The notes below the pieces were generated by a model. That model saw nothing but the letters and a program-made list of their open reading frames with translations. It did not search any database and had not been told where the DNA came from. From JBBSEZ01 sp038239195 (GTDB lineage Bacteria; Planctomycetota; Planctomycetia; Gemmatales; Gemmataceae), in the NCBI GenBank assembly GCA_038239195.1, contig JBBSEZ010000289.1, positions 1 to 12,902 of the forward strand: a stretch of 12,902 nucleotides of DNA, in the 5' to 3' direction. This document shows positions 1-6,682 of the stretch, one piece after another (position 1 is the stretch's first letter; every line of letters begins with the position of its first letter). Both the position numbers and the translations under genes were made by a program.

Positions 1-1
1 C

Positions 2-3000
2 CCCACCGCCCCCTGGGCGCGGGCAGCCGGAGGGGCCCCGCTCCCCTCGCCGCCGGGCTATGAGGCCCTCGAGGAGGTCGGGCGCGGCGGCATGGGCGTC
101 GTCTACCGGGCCCGGCACAAGGCCCTCAACCGCGTCGTGGCGCTGAAGATGATCCTGGCGGGCGAGCACGCCAGCGGGCCGGAGCGGGCCCGCTTCCGCA
201 GCGAGGCGGAGGCGGTGGCGCGCCTCTCGCACCCGAACATCGTGCAGATCTACGAGGTCGGCGAACACGCCGGGCGCCCCTACCTGGCCCTGGAGTTCGT
301 CGCGGGGGGGAGCCTCGCCGGCCGGCTCCGGGGCCAACCGCTGCCCCCGCGCGAGGCGGCCGGGCTCGCCGAGGCGCTCGCGCGAGCCGTTCACGCGGCC
401 CACCAGGCGGGCGTGATCCACCGCGACCTGAAGCCGGCCAACGTGTTCCTGGCGAGCGAGGAAGAGGGGCCCTCCGAGAAAGACGACCGCAGCGGAAGGG
501 GGGCCGGCGCGGCGGAGGGGGGCCCGCCCCGGCCGGCCAACCTCGTCCCCAAGGTCGGCGATTTTGGGCTGGCCAAGTTGCTCGACGCCGACCGTGGCCA
601 GACGCAGACGGGGAGCGTCGTCGGCACCCCCAGCTACATGGCCCCCGAGCAAGCGCGCGGCCAGGCGCGGGAGGTGGGCCCGGCCAGCGACGTCTACAGC
701 CTGGGAGCCATCCTGTACGAAATGCTTACCGGCAAGCCCCCCTTCCGCGGCGCCAGCGTGCTCGACACTCTCGAGCTGGTGTGCGGCGAGGAGCCCGTGC
801 CGCCGCGCCGGCTCCAGCCGAAAGTGCCGCGCGACCTGGAGACCGTCTGCCTGAAGTGCCTCGAAAAAGGCCCCGCGAAGCGCTACGCCAGCGCGCTGGA
901 ACTGGCCCTCGACCTGGGGCGCTTCCTGGCCCTCCAGCCGGTCAACGCGCGGCCGGTCGGCCCCGCGGGGCGCTTCGCCCGCTTCGCCCGGCGTAACCCG
1001 GTGCCGACCGCCCTGGGCGTCGTGGCGGCGCTGGCCCTGCTCGCGGGCACGGCCGTGGCCCTGGGGTATGCCGCCCGGGCCGACCGGGAGGCCGAGGCCA
1101 CGGGGCGGGCGCTGCTCGCCTCGGAGGAGCAGCGCTCCGTATCGACGTCGCGCCTGGCCGAGAGCCAGTTGGAGCGCGGGCTGGCCCTCTGCGAGCGACG
1201 CGAGGTCGGGCCGGGCCTGCTATGGCTGGCCCGGGCCCTGGAGACGCTGGCAGGCTCCCCGCGCCCCGCCCCCGACCTGGAGCGCGTGATCCGCACCAAC
1301 CTGGCCGAGTGGCGCCTGGAGGCCGCGATCGTCCGGGGAGTCCTCGAACATCCCACCGCGGTCGGGGCGGCCGCGTTCAGCCCGGACGGGCGCACGGTCT
1401 GGACCGGCCCGCGCAGCAGGCACGACTTCATCGCGCCGGACCAACTGCGGGCGCGCTCGTGGGACGTGGCCCGCGCCGCCTGGACGGGGCCCTCCTTCAC
1501 CCACCCCAACACCTCCTGCCTGGCCCTCGGTCCCGACGGGCAGACGCTGCTGACGGGCTCCTTCGCCGATCCCAACGCCCGGCTCTACGACGCCCGCACG
1601 GGCCAGTTGCGGCAGGTGTTGCCTCACCCGGCCCCCGTCCGAGGCGTCGCCTTCAGCCCCGATGGCCGGCTGTTCGCGACCGCCTCGGCCAGTACGGTGC
1701 GCTTCTGGGACGCCAGGACGCGACAGCCCCGCGGCGAGGACCTGGTCCACCCCAGTCGCGTTCAGGCGCTCGCCTTCAGCCCCGATGGCGGGTTGCTCCT
1801 GACGGGCTGCCTCGATTCCACCGCCTGGCTGTGGGACGTGCGGAAGCGCCGGCCGGTCGGCAAGCCACTGCCCCACCAGGGCGCCGTGTCCGCGGTCGCG
1901 TTCGCGCCGGGGAGGCCCGACTCGGACGGGCTGATGGTCGCGGTGACAGGCAGTTGGGACCAGACGGTGCGCCGCTGGCTGGTCAACGCCCGCGGCGCGG
2001 CCATCGTGAACCGCGTCTTGCGCCAACCCGCTCGGGTCAACGCGGTGGCGATCCACCCCCTCAGCGGCCTTACCCTGAGCGGGGCCGACGACGGCAGCCT
2101 CTGGCTCTGGAGCCCCGAATCCACCCTGCCGGCGGAGGCCCTGCGCCGGCACCACGGCGCGGTCCAGGCGGTCGCTTTCAGCCCCGATGGGGCCCACGCC
2201 CTGACGGCCAGCCTGGATGGGACCGTCGCCCTGTGGTCGATGGACGGCAGGGCAGCGCGGGCAGTCTACCCCCACGGCGGCCTCGTCCACGCCCTGGCCT
2301 TCAGCCCCGACGGGGCCCAGGTCGCGACCGCTGGCCACGACAAGGCGGCGCGGCTGTGGGACGCCTCCAGCGGGCGACCGGTGGGCGCGCCGCTGAAGCA
2401 CGACGCTCCCGTCAACCTGGCCTCGTTCAGCCCGGACGGCAGGCGCCTGCTGACGGCCGTCCTCGACACCGGCCAGCCCGCCGAGGGCCGCGCGGCGCGC
2501 GCCGCGTACCTGTGGGACGTGGCGGGCGGCCGGCGACTCCACGAGTTGCCCGGGCACGAGAAGCAGGTCCACTTCGCGGCGTTCCGCCCCGACGGCCGGC
2601 AGGTGATGACCGGCGACCTCGCTTCCGTGCGGCTCTGGAACGCGGAGAGTGGCCGGCCGAGCCTGCCGCCGATCCGGTTACAGGGCGGCACCTGGGCGGC
2701 GCAGTACGAGCCGGACAGCCAATCTCTCTTGACCGCAGGCAGTCGGCCCGCGAGAGGCAAGGCCCGGCGCTGGCAGGTGCGGCGCTGGAACGCCGACACG
2801 GGGCGGGAACGGGGCGAGCCGTGGGACCACGACGCGCCCGTCTGGGGGCTGGCCCTCAGCCCCGACGGGCGGCGCGCGGCGGTGCTGGCCCGGTTCGACC
2901 CGACCCTCCGCACGTGGGACGTGGCGACGGGGCGGCCTCGGGCCGAGCTTCTCCTGCCTCACCCCCCGGAGGCGGCGGCCTTCCACCCCGGCGGGCGCTG

Positions 3001-3490
3001 GCTGGCGGTCGCCAGCCGGCGACGGGAGGCGCGAACCTGGGACACCGACACGGGTCGGGGCCGAGGGCGGCCCCTGGCTCACGACTACCCGGTCCAGGGG
3101 GTGACGTTCAGCCCCGACGGGCGGTTGCTGGCCACGGGGAGCGGCGAGGAGATCGTCGATCGCACCACGGGCACGGTGACCTCAACGGACGCGGTGCGGC
3201 TATGGGACGCGGAGACGGGCTGGCCACTCTCCGCTCCGCTGCCCTGCGACGCGAAGTTGCGGCGGTTCGCCTTCCGCCCCGACGGACGGTCGTTCGCGAC
3301 GGCGGGCACCGGCTCGGCCATGCTGCTGGACGTGCCGGCGCCGGCGGAGGGAGGGGCGGCGGACCTGCGCCGGGAGGTCGAACGGCACACCGGGCTGGCG
3401 CTGGACGAGGGCGGGGCCGTGCGCGTGCTGGGCGCCGCGGAGTGGGGTGAGCGGTCTGGCTTTGCCAGGGACACGGGGAAGGGCCCGTAA
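2..3490 (+). CDS. Ser/Thr protein kinase with transmembrane segment and WD40 propellers (5' partial)
   Basis: This is a Hanks-type serine/threonine kinase, presumably membrane-anchored, with a large WD40 sensor or scaffold region. The first ATG (92) cannot be the start: it is the Met of the glycine-rich loop GRGGMG, and the frame stays open to the window edge, so the 5' end is missing. Numbering from that Met: catalytic Lys19 (VVALK), alpha-C Glu38, HRDLKPAN with Asp112 and Asn117, DFG at 157-159, and GTPSYMAPEQ at 178-187. All key residues are present, so it should be active. About 27 extra low-complexity residues sit between Asn117 and DFG. A hydrophobic segment at about 305-325 is the likely membrane span, followed by a linker (LERGLALCERREVGPGLLWL) typical of planctomycete WD40 kinases. 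Residues about 416-1087 hold 14-15 WD40 units, seven with exact FSPDG and many ending in LWD, RFWD or RLWD. The tail (HTGLALDEGGAVRVLGAAEW) matches the usual C-terminus. Ligand and substrates cannot be inferred. Confidence 0.93.
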   Translation, partial: PTAPWARAAGGAPLPSPPGYEALEEVGRGGMGVVYRARHKALNRVVALKMILAGEHASGPERARFRSEAEAVARLSHPNIVQIYEVGEHAGRPYLALEFVAGGSLAGRLRGQPLPPREAAGLAEALARAVHAAHQAGVIHRDLKPANVFLASEEEGPSEKDDRSGRGAGAAEGGPPRPANLVPKVGDFGLAKLLDADRGQTQTGSVVGTPSYMAPEQARGQAREVGPASDVYSLGAILYEMLTGKPPFRGASVLDTLELVCGEEPVPPRRLQPKVPRDLETVCLKCLEKGPAKRYASALELALDLGRFLALQPVNARPVGPAGRFARFARRNPVPTALGVVAALALLAGTAVALGYAARADREAEATGRALLASEEQRSVSTSRLAESQLERGLALCERREVGPGLLWLARALETLAGSPRPAPDLERVIRTNLAEWRLEAAIVRGVLEHPTAVGAAAFSPDGRTVWTGPRSRHDFIAPDQLRARSWDVARAAWTGPSFTHPNTSCLALGPDGQTLLTGSFADPNARLYDARTGQLRQVLPHPAPVRGVAFSPDGRLFATASASTVRFWDARTRQPRGEDLVHPSRVQALAFSPDGGLLLTGCLDSTAWLWDVRKRRPVGKPLPHQGAVSAVAFAPGRPDSDGLMVAVTGSWDQTVRRWLVNARGAAIVNRVLRQPARVNAVAIHPLSGLTLSGADDGSLWLWSPESTLPAEALRRHHGAVQAVAFSPDGAHALTASLDGTVALWSMDGRAARAVYPHGGLVHALAFSPDGAQVATAGHDKAARLWDASSGRPVGAPLKHDAPVNLASFSPDGRRLLTAVLDTGQPAEGRAARAAYLWDVAGGRRLHELPGHEKQVHFAAFRPDGRQVMTGDLASVRLWNAESGRPSLPPIRLQGGTWAAQYEPDSQSLLTAGSRPARGKARRWQVRRWNADTGRERGEPWDHDAPVWGLALSPDGRRAAVLARFDPTLRTWDVATGRPRAELLLPHPPEAAAFHPGGRWLAVASRRREARTWDTDTGRGRGRPLAHDYPVQGVTFSPDGRLLATGSGEEIVDRTTGTVTSTDAVRLWDAETGWPLSAPLPCDAKLRRFAFRPDGRSFATAGTGSAMLLDVPAPAEGGAADLRREVERHTGLALDEGGAVRVLGAAEWGERSGFARDTGKGP

Positions 3491-3513
3491 GCGGACGTGG
3501 ATGCGCCTACAGC

Positions 3514-3519
3514 GGAGGA
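3514..3519 (+). promoter_or_regulatory. Shine-Dalgarno site deciding the AlbA_2 gene start
   Basis: GGAGGA lies 8 bases before the GTG at 3528. The upstream in-frame candidates, GTG 3447 (inside the kinase gene) and ATG 3501, have no comparable purine motif, so GTG 3528 is preferred. Confidence 0.7.
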
Positions 3520-3527
3520 TCGAGAAC

Positions 3528-5243
3528 GTGAGCATTCCCACAAACCCTGAGATCCTGGCCCTCCTCGATCATCTGGACCACTCTCTCGGCGACGACCTCG
3601 AGACCCACTGGCTGGACTTCAAAGCATGGACGGGCACCCGCGAGGACCTCAAGACCGCCGTCGAGTACGCCGTTTGCATGGCGAACGCGGACGGCGGGGC
3701 GGTCGTCTTCGGCGTGGAAGACAAGACGCAGGGCCGGGCGGCGATTCACGGGGCCGGCAACTACAACCTCGACCACTGGCGGCAGCAAATCTACAACCTA
3801 ACGAGGCCGAACCTCTCCGTCGAGCTCGACGAGCTCACCGTGCCGGAAGGGACCGGCAAGTTGCTCGTCGTGCGCGTCCCGAAGGGAAGTTCGCCCCCTT
3901 ATGGCACCGCGGCGGGATTGTTCAAGAAGCGCGTCGGCAAGAATTGTCTGCCCCTCGACCCGCAAAGTTTCCTCCGCGCTCGCGTTGCCACGGGGGCCGT
4001 GGATTGGAGCGGCGAACCGGCTGAAGGCGTAGAGGTGGAGGACCTCGACGTCGTCGAGATTGCCCGAGCGAAAAACGTGCTGCGTCGCATCAACCCGGAG
4101 TCTGAGTTGCTCAAGGTGCGGGAGAGGGAGTTTCTCACGGGGTTGGGAGCTTTACGAGGCGGGAAGGTCACCCACACCGGGCTCTTGCTGTTCGGACGGG
4201 AGAGGACGATTATCGAGCGTTGCCCGCAGCACCAGGTCCATTACGTCTACCAGACGCAGCCGACCTCGGTGGCCCGGAACGACTCTTTTCGCTCCGGTCT
4301 GTTGAATGTCCTGGAACAGATCGAGCACGCCTTCTCCGGGCCGGCCAACCCCGAACACGAGCTCTCGGTGGGGATCCACAAGCTCCGCATTCCGGCGTTT
4401 TCACTGGAATCGGTGCGAGAAGCAGTCCTCAACGCCGTGACCCACCGGGACTACCTCGATCCCAGCGAAGTCCTCATCCGGCACGCCCCCCGAGAGCTCG
4501 TGGTGACGAGCCCGGGCGGCTTCCTCGCGAACATCAGCCCGCAGAACATCTTGCGCGCGGAGCCGATCAGCCGAAACAGGGCACTGGCGGAAGCATTCGA
4601 GAAGCTCCGACTCGTCGAGCGGGCCGGGACTGGCCGGTTGCGCATCTTCATTCCCCTGCTGAGCTACGGCAAGCGACTTCCTCAGTACGAGTCCGACGGC
4701 ACGCGGGTCACTCTTCGCATCTACGACGGCAGTTGCGACGAGCGAATGGCCCGACTCGTGGCCAAATGGCGAGAGGACGGGCGGGCGATCGACCTCGATG
4801 GCCTTTTGATCCTCACCTACCTGCGCGAACACGCCTTCATCGACACCCTGTCCGCCTCGGAGCTCCTTCAACTTCCTCGCAACGCGGTCCGCGGCGTTCT
4901 CGACCAGTTCGCCCAGCCGACCACCGGGATCCTCGAGCGGCGAGGTCGTACCGCGGCCGCAACCTTCCACCTCACGAAGGCGGTCGCCGGAGACCTGCTC
5001 GGCAAGGCCGCCTACACGAAGACCAAAGGGATCAACCCGATCCGTTTTGCCGAGATGGTCCGGGCCTACGTCGAGGACCACGGTTCGATCACTCCCCAAG
5101 AGTGTCGGGAGCTCCTTGGGTTGGGGGAGTCGAAAACGGCCAGGGTCGAAATCTCACGGCTCCTGAAGAAATGGTGCGGAAGTGAGGGGTTCTTGCGAAG
5201 AGAAGGCATGCCCCCCAAGGTGCGCTATTTTCCGCAAGCCTGA
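3528..5243 (+). CDS. AlbA_2 (Schlafen-type) domain / RecG-like GHKL ATPase protein
   Basis: A 571-residue putative DNA-binding or regulatory ATPase, usually annotated as 'RNA-binding/ATP-binding domain protein' or 'RecG C-terminal-like', although it has no helicase motor. Start GTG 3528 is chosen for its strong ribosome site and leaves 37 bases after the kinase stop. Residues about 20-150 form an AlbA_2 domain: LETHWLDFK (24-32) and AVCMANADGGAVVFGVEDK (48-66), then LLVVRVPKGS and a GLFKKRVGKN strand. Residues about 290-400 match HATPase_c_4: the N-box Glu298/Asn302 in EAVLNAVTHRDY (298-309), SPGGF (328-332) and GTGRLRI (367-373). The C-terminal about 145 residues look like two winged-helix units (ILTYLREHAFIDTLSASEL and MVRAYVEDHGSITPQECREL). 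Family members occur as transcription regulators and near defence genes; the role here is unknown. GC is 60-65% in three hand-counted 60-base blocks against 72% in a kinase block, which suggests acquisition. Confidence 0.9.
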   Translation: MSIPTNPEILALLDHLDHSLGDDLETHWLDFKAWTGTREDLKTAVEYAVCMANADGGAVVFGVEDKTQGRAAIHGAGNYNLDHWRQQIYNLTRPNLSVELDELTVPEGTGKLLVVRVPKGSSPPYGTAAGLFKKRVGKNCLPLDPQSFLRARVATGAVDWSGEPAEGVEVEDLDVVEIARAKNVLRRINPESELLKVREREFLTGLGALRGGKVTHTGLLLFGRERTIIERCPQHQVHYVYQTQPTSVARNDSFRSGLLNVLEQIEHAFSGPANPEHELSVGIHKLRIPAFSLESVREAVLNAVTHRDYLDPSEVLIRHAPRELVVTSPGGFLANISPQNILRAEPISRNRALAEAFEKLRLVERAGTGRLRIFIPLLSYGKRLPQYESDGTRVTLRIYDGSCDERMARLVAKWREDGRAIDLDGLLILTYLREHAFIDTLSASELLQLPRNAVRGVLDQFAQPTTGILERRGRTAAATFHLTKAVAGDLLGKAAYTKTKGINPIRFAEMVRAYVEDHGSITPQECRELLGLGESKTARVEISRLLKKWCGSEGFLRREGMPPKVRYFPQA

Positions 5244-5320
5244 AAAGGGCCCGCCGAGGCGAGCTCGCGGAGTCCTTCTACGCAAGTTGTTTTCTTGAAA
5301 CGGCTTGCGACTTGTCGAGC

Positions 5321-5449
5321 GTTAGCAGAGTGTTAGCAAATCGACCTTTTTCAGCCCTCGGGTACGCCCAGGGCGGCGATTGAAATGTCGTAAGCATCTG
5401 CTGATAAATAGGTTGTGACTTTTTAGCTGGAGTTAGCAGAGTGTTAGCA
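5321..5449 (+). repeat. Paired 18-base repeats built from GTTAGCA
   Basis: The 18-base unit GTTAGCAGAGTGTTAGCA occurs exactly at 5321-5338 and 5432-5449, with starts 111 bases apart. Each unit is itself two GTTAGCA heptamers whose starts are 11 bases apart (GTTAGCA-GAGT-GTTAGCA), so the same helix face is presented twice. Flanking bases differ, so the identity is limited to the unit. This looks like a protein-binding array (operator-like or recombinase arm-site-like) or remnants of a dispersed repeat. No copy was seen elsewhere in the window. Confidence 0.75.
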
Positions 5450-5692
5450 CTCTGCATGGACGTTCGCTTCGCAAGGCCGTCGCCAGGGGGTGGCCCGACT
5501 GGCGAGCTATTTGTGGAAGGGCCATCTCGCAATCGCCAGGGGCCCAGCGCGGCGTAGCCGAGCCCGTATCCCGCAGGACGAGCCCTGCCGCAGAATGGGC
5601 GCGCGAGCAAAGAATCGCGCCACTCCCTGGACAGACGAGCCCCTGTCGCTTACCCTGCACGATGGCAAAACACTCTTGGCGAGCCAGTCTTC

Positions 5693-5699
5693 GGGAGGG
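5693..5699 (+). promoter_or_regulatory. Shine-Dalgarno site deciding the DUF1559 gene start
   Basis: GGGAGGG lies 7 bases before ATG 5707. The earlier in-frame ATG at 5662 has no such site, and its extra 15 residues would put charged sequence ahead of the signal peptide. Confidence 0.7.
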
Positions 5700-5706
5700 C
5701 ACGCGG

Positions 5707-6498
5707 ATGGCAAGAATGACGTGGGTGGCGTTCGCGACAGCAATGACGATCGCGGCAAGCGCGAGCGGTCCCCGGGCCGCCCCGGGCCCCGCGCCGGCCA
5801 AGGCCCTGCCGGCGGACGAGCCGGCCAGCCCGGCCATCGACCCGGCGAAGCTCGCCGGCAGCGCCGTTTTGCGCGTGACGGACGCGCGGAACCGCGTCGC
5901 CAGCGCCAACAACCTCAAGCAGATCGCGCTGGCGGTCCACAACTACAGTTCGGACAAGGGTGGTGCCCTGCCCGGCGACGCGATCGGCAAGGACGGCAAG
6001 CAGCTCCTGAGCTGGCGCGTGCGCCTTCTGCCGTACGTCGGCGAGAAGGCGCTCTTCGAGAAGTTCAAGCTGGACGAGCCCTGGGACAGCAAGCACAACC
6101 TCCCTCTCGTGGAGAAGATGCCCAAGGCGTTCGCCTCACCGCGCGTCAGCGTAAAGCGGAAGGGCTACACCGTCTACCAGGTCTTCTCCGGCCCGGGCGC
6201 CCTGTTCAACGGAGGCAAGACGCGCTACAGCATCGGGAACATCCCCGACGGGACGAGCAACACGATCCTGGCCGTCGAGGCGAGCAACGCCGTCCCCTGG
6301 ACGAAGCCTGCGGACGTCGCCTACGACGCGGGGAAGCCCATCCCCGACTTCGGCAAGGCCTACGGCGGCAGGCCGCTGGTCGCGCTCGCGGATGGCAGCG
6401 TCCGCATGCTGGACCTCAAGAAGCTCTCGCCCGCCACGCTCAAGAACGCCATCTCCCCCGATGATGGGAACGTCCTTGGGAAGGACTGGGACGACTGA
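5707..6498 (+). CDS. Secreted DUF1559 (SBP_bac_10) family protein without prepilin helix
   Basis: A 263-residue exported protein of the DUF1559 family, which is hugely expanded in planctomycetes and of unknown biochemical role. Start 5707 is preferred for its ribosome site and because it begins directly with a Sec-type signal peptide (MARMTWVAFATAMTIAASASG). Family landmarks in order: NNLKQIALAVHNY (68-80), SWRVRLLPYV (102-111), LDEPWDSKHN (about 122-131), DGTSNTILAVEA (181-192), VPWTKPADVAYDAGKPIPDF, and ADGSVRML (228-235), which stands in for the H-X9-DG motif; its usual His is not visible. Most relatives carry an N-terminal type IV pilin/pseudopilin methylation helix (GFTLIELLVVIAIIAIL). 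Here it is absent, replaced by the signal peptide and an Ala/Pro-rich linker, so it is more likely periplasmic or released than pilin-like. The next gene lies 184 bases downstream on the same strand, beyond a long inverted repeat. Confidence 0.9.
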   Translation: MARMTWVAFATAMTIAASASGPRAAPGPAPAKALPADEPASPAIDPAKLAGSAVLRVTDARNRVASANNLKQIALAVHNYSSDKGGALPGDAIGKDGKQLLSWRVRLLPYVGEKALFEKFKLDEPWDSKHNLPLVEKMPKAFASPRVSVKRKGYTVYQVFSGPGALFNGGKTRYSIGNIPDGTSNTILAVEASNAVPWTKPADVAYDAGKPIPDFGKAYGGRPLVALADGSVRMLDLKKLSPATLKNAISPDDGNVLGKDWDD

Positions 6499-6539
6499 CG
6501 CGCGCGATCCTTTGGGCGAGCGGCAGGAGTTGGTTTGCT

Positions 6540-6598
6540 GTAGGACGGCCCTCCTGAGCCGTCCTCCGGGCATGGACGGCTCAGGAGGGCCGTCCTAC
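6540..6598. repeat. Perfect 25-bp inverted repeat with GTAG/CTAC ends, REPIN-like
   Basis: Bases 6540-6564 are the exact reverse complement of 6574-6598, with a 9-base loop (TCCGGGCAT); the next pair, T6539-A6599, also matches. Each arm is itself a hairpin: GGACGGC (6543-6549) pairs with GCCGTCC (6558-6564) in the left arm, and GGACGGC (6574-6580) with GCCGTCC (6589-6595) in the right. The element can therefore fold as one long hairpin or two small ones. The outer ends read GTAG and CTAC, the tetranucleotide that flanks REP sequences mobilised by RAYT (IS200-like) transposases. Two inverted REPs make a REPIN. No T run follows, so an ordinary intrinsic terminator is less likely, although the stem could still block read-through between the flanking genes. 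Confidence 0.75.
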
Positions 6599-6667
6599 AA
6601 GCATGCCTGTTCCTGCCGGTCGTCTTGGCAAGTTATCGTGAACCGTGTCCGCCCGCGGCCCGTGTCC

Positions 6668-6673
6668 GAGAGG
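6668..6673 (+). promoter_or_regulatory. Shine-Dalgarno site of the dehydrogenase/cytochrome gene
   Basis: GAGAGG sits 9 bases before ATG 6683, which opens a clear signal peptide. The same frame is open back to 6392, but that extension runs out of frame through the DUF1559 gene and the inverted repeat, so it is not coding. Confidence 0.65.
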
Positions 6674-6682
6674 CACCCTCCC

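Larger units (their letters stand above)
5244..5706. other. Intergenic stretch, AT-rich first half, no supported gene
   Basis: No open frame here has a family signature, a plausible ribosome site or consistent codon use. Bases 5281-5460 have 87 G+C of 180 (48%), against 60-80% in surrounding genes. This half holds the paired GTTAGCA repeats. The second half, from about 5461, returns to high GC and ends in the ribosome site of the DUF1559 gene. A 10-base palindrome GCGAGCTCGC (5259-5268) follows the AlbA_2 stop but lacks a T tract. The AT-rich part could hold promoters or an operator, or be the scar of a mobile element; I could not recognise a convincing -35/-10 pair. Confidence 0.6.

Noticed and set aside
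1222..3450. Long Arg/Pro/Gly-rich frame on the plus strand inside the kinase gene
   Set aside because: It is a frame shift of the WD40 region with composition typical of GC-rich shadow frames.
3447..3527. Upstream extension of the AlbA_2 gene to GTG 3447 or ATG 3501
   Set aside because: Neither candidate has a ribosome site, the extra residues are basic and unlike the family, and the first overlaps the kinase.
5314..5350. Possible terminator: GTCGA/TCGAC stem followed by CTTTTT
   Set aside because: Only five pairs with a loop of more than 20 bases; too weak to form a terminator.
5321..5449. CRISPR array
   Set aside because: There are just two 18-base units, each internally repetitive, with a single 93-base gap and no cas genes.
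5490..6464. Overlapping 324-codon plus-strand frame across the DUF1559 gene
   Set aside because: It is Arg/Gln/Gly-rich and out of frame with the recognised DUF1559 motifs.
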